Assembly: GCF_018122595.1 (NCBI RefSeq)
Contig: NZ_JAGRQH010000007.1
Coordinates: 44,024 to 108,023 of the forward strand
DNA length: 64,000 nucleotides
From: Neokomagataea anthophila
GTDB lineage: Bacteria > Pseudomonadota > Alphaproteobacteria > Acetobacterales > Acetobacteraceae
Reading direction: 5' to 3'
A program made the position numbers and the translations under genes. A model generated the notes under the pieces. The model had not been told where the DNA came from and did not search any database. It worked only from the letters and a program-made list of their open reading frames with translations. The stretch's first letter is position 1. Each line of letters starts with the position of its first letter. This document shows, piece after piece, positions 63,010 through 64,000 of this stretch.

Positions 63010-64000
63010 TGCAGTGTCTAACCGCAATAGGGCTGATGAGTGGCACATCCCTGGACGGCGTAGACGCTGCCCTTGTCCAGACGGATGGCGAAAAAATCAT
63101 CTCGCATGGTCCCGGCCTGAGCCTAGAGTATTCTCCGGAACTACGAGCCCGCGCTCGTGATTTGCTATCCCGCGCTGAAACAATAAACCCGGAAGATCCG
63201 GAGTTGCATGCTATTGAACGGGACATCACCCTACGGCACGTCGAAGCCGTAAAAATGCTGCAACAGAAAGCTGACACGGTCGATTTAATCGGGTTTCATG
63301 GACAGACCATCCTACACGCACCGGAACGACGCCTGACCTGGCAGATCGGTGACGCAGCTCTACTGTCTCGTGAAACAGGCCTTGCAGTCATCCATGATTT
63401 TCGCAATGCAGATGTCGCTGCAGGCGGAGAAGGGGCACCTCTAGCCCCTTGGTATCATGCCGCACTACTTCATAAATATACAGGCCCCGTTGCTATCCTG
63501 AATATCGGCGGCGTTGCAAATGTAACCTTAGTGGACGCAAACGGAGGAATCCATGCTTGTGATACCGGCCCCGGAAACGCCCTTCTAGATGACTGGGCAT
63601 TTCTTCATACAGGGACCGCCTGTGATGTTGACGGCACGCTGGCACGCTCAGGAAGAATTCACGAAGATATTCTTCAAACCCTGATGAGCGATCCATACTT
63701 TGCTCGCCCGGCACCAAAATCGTTAGACCGTCTAACATTCCACCGTGCCATGAACGCCATAAAGACACTGTCACCAGAGGATGGAGCAGCAACACTGGTC
63801 GCGTTTACGGTAGAAGCTATTCAACGTACACCTCTACCATGTACTCCAACAGCATGGTACGTCTGTGGAGGGGGGCGCCACAACCCAGTTCTAATGGAAC
63901 AACTCAAGCGTCTTTTACCTACTGCGGTTTTTCCTGTTGAACATTTGGGCTGGAATGGTGACAATCTGGAAGCGGAATGTTTTGGTTTTTTGGCGGTCCG
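63009..64000 (+). CDS. anmK: Anhydro-N-acetylmuramic acid kinase, 3' end outside window
   Basis: The frame is open for 330 codons to the window end. It starts MQCLTAIGLMSGTSLDGVDA, then LIGFHGQTILHAPERR, WQIGDAALLSRETGLAVIHD, FRNADVAAGGEGAPLAPWYH and AILNIGGVANVTLVD with CDTGPGNALLDDWA. These are the nucleotide- and sugar-binding motifs of AnmK, which cleaves and phosphorylates 1,6-anhydroMurNAc to MurNAc-6P, the MurQ substrate. It starts on the last base of the GntR stop (TAATG). Confidence 0.96.
   Translation, partial: MQCLTAIGLMSGTSLDGVDAALVQTDGEKIISHGPGLSLEYSPELRARARDLLSRAETINPEDPELHAIERDITLRHVEAVKMLQQKADTVDLIGFHGQTILHAPERRLTWQIGDAALLSRETGLAVIHDFRNADVAAGGEGAPLAPWYHAALLHKYTGPVAILNIGGVANVTLVDANGGIHACDTGPGNALLDDWAFLHTGTACDVDGTLARSGRIHEDILQTLMSDPYFARPAPKSLDRLTFHRAMNAIKTLSPEDGAATLVAFTVEAIQRTPLPCTPTAWYVCGGGRHNPVLMEQLKRLLPTAVFPVEHLGWNGDNLEAECFGFLAV

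Noticed and set aside
1..64000. tRNA, rRNA or CRISPR arrays
   Set aside because: No cloverleaf, conserved rRNA segment or regularly spaced repeat was noticed on reading; a covariance-model search would be needed to exclude small RNAs.

Overview
The window looks like a chromosome segment of an alphaproteobacterium, most likely an acetic acid bacterium (Acetobacteraceae) of moderate G+C. This rests on the gene families seen: a MucR/Ros regulator, FlaF next to flagellin, an OlsB-type ornithine acyltransferase behind Fur, two NodT-type outer-membrane factors, and a trpB-trpA-accD-folC order. The genus is inference. No rRNA, tRNA or CRISPR array was recognised.

Layout. 1-4.3 kb: small housekeeping genes (olsB-like partial, fur, mucR-like, tusA-like, rimI, tsaB, a RutE-type nitroreductase, a NifU-type protein). 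4.4-6.6 kb: a two-component pair. 6.7-11.7 kb: an EmrAB/NodT efflux set with a TetR regulator; two near-identical palindromic operators mark the promoters of both arms. 11.9-13.9 kb: flagellin and flaF. 13.9-20.6 kb: M1 peptidase, MTHFR-like protein, folD, threonine aldolase, pgm.

20.7-40.6 kb: a compact, almost wholly leftward, contractile-tailed prophage-like element. It holds small and large terminase, portal, scaffold, an N4-gp56-like capsid protein, connectors, sheath, tube, a tail chaperone with a canonical A AAA AAC frameshift site, D/X/V/W/J baseplate genes, and fibres. A divergent control region has an XRE repressor and an array of TGGCA-NNN-TGCCA operators. No integrase, replication or lysis gene was recognised, and the slot for the tape-measure gene holds only a 248-residue basic protein. 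The element is either decayed or domesticated, possibly a capsid-forming gene-transfer-like particle.

41.1-47.0 kb: an RND efflux operon (permease, adaptor, outer-membrane factor). 47.1-54.4 kb: arfB, dnaB, folC, accD, an HdeD-like membrane protein, trpA, trpB. 54.7-56.9 kb: a GT61 glycosyltransferase and a CorA transporter. 57.1-64.0 kb: beside an IS3-type transposase remnant lies an amino-sugar locus with a TonB-dependent receptor divergent from an SSS transporter, murQ, a GntR/UTRA regulator and anmK (cut by the window end). This reads as a MurNAc / anhydro-MurNAc salvage route. One 12-base motif occurs on both sides of the divergent promoter region and is a candidate GntR site.
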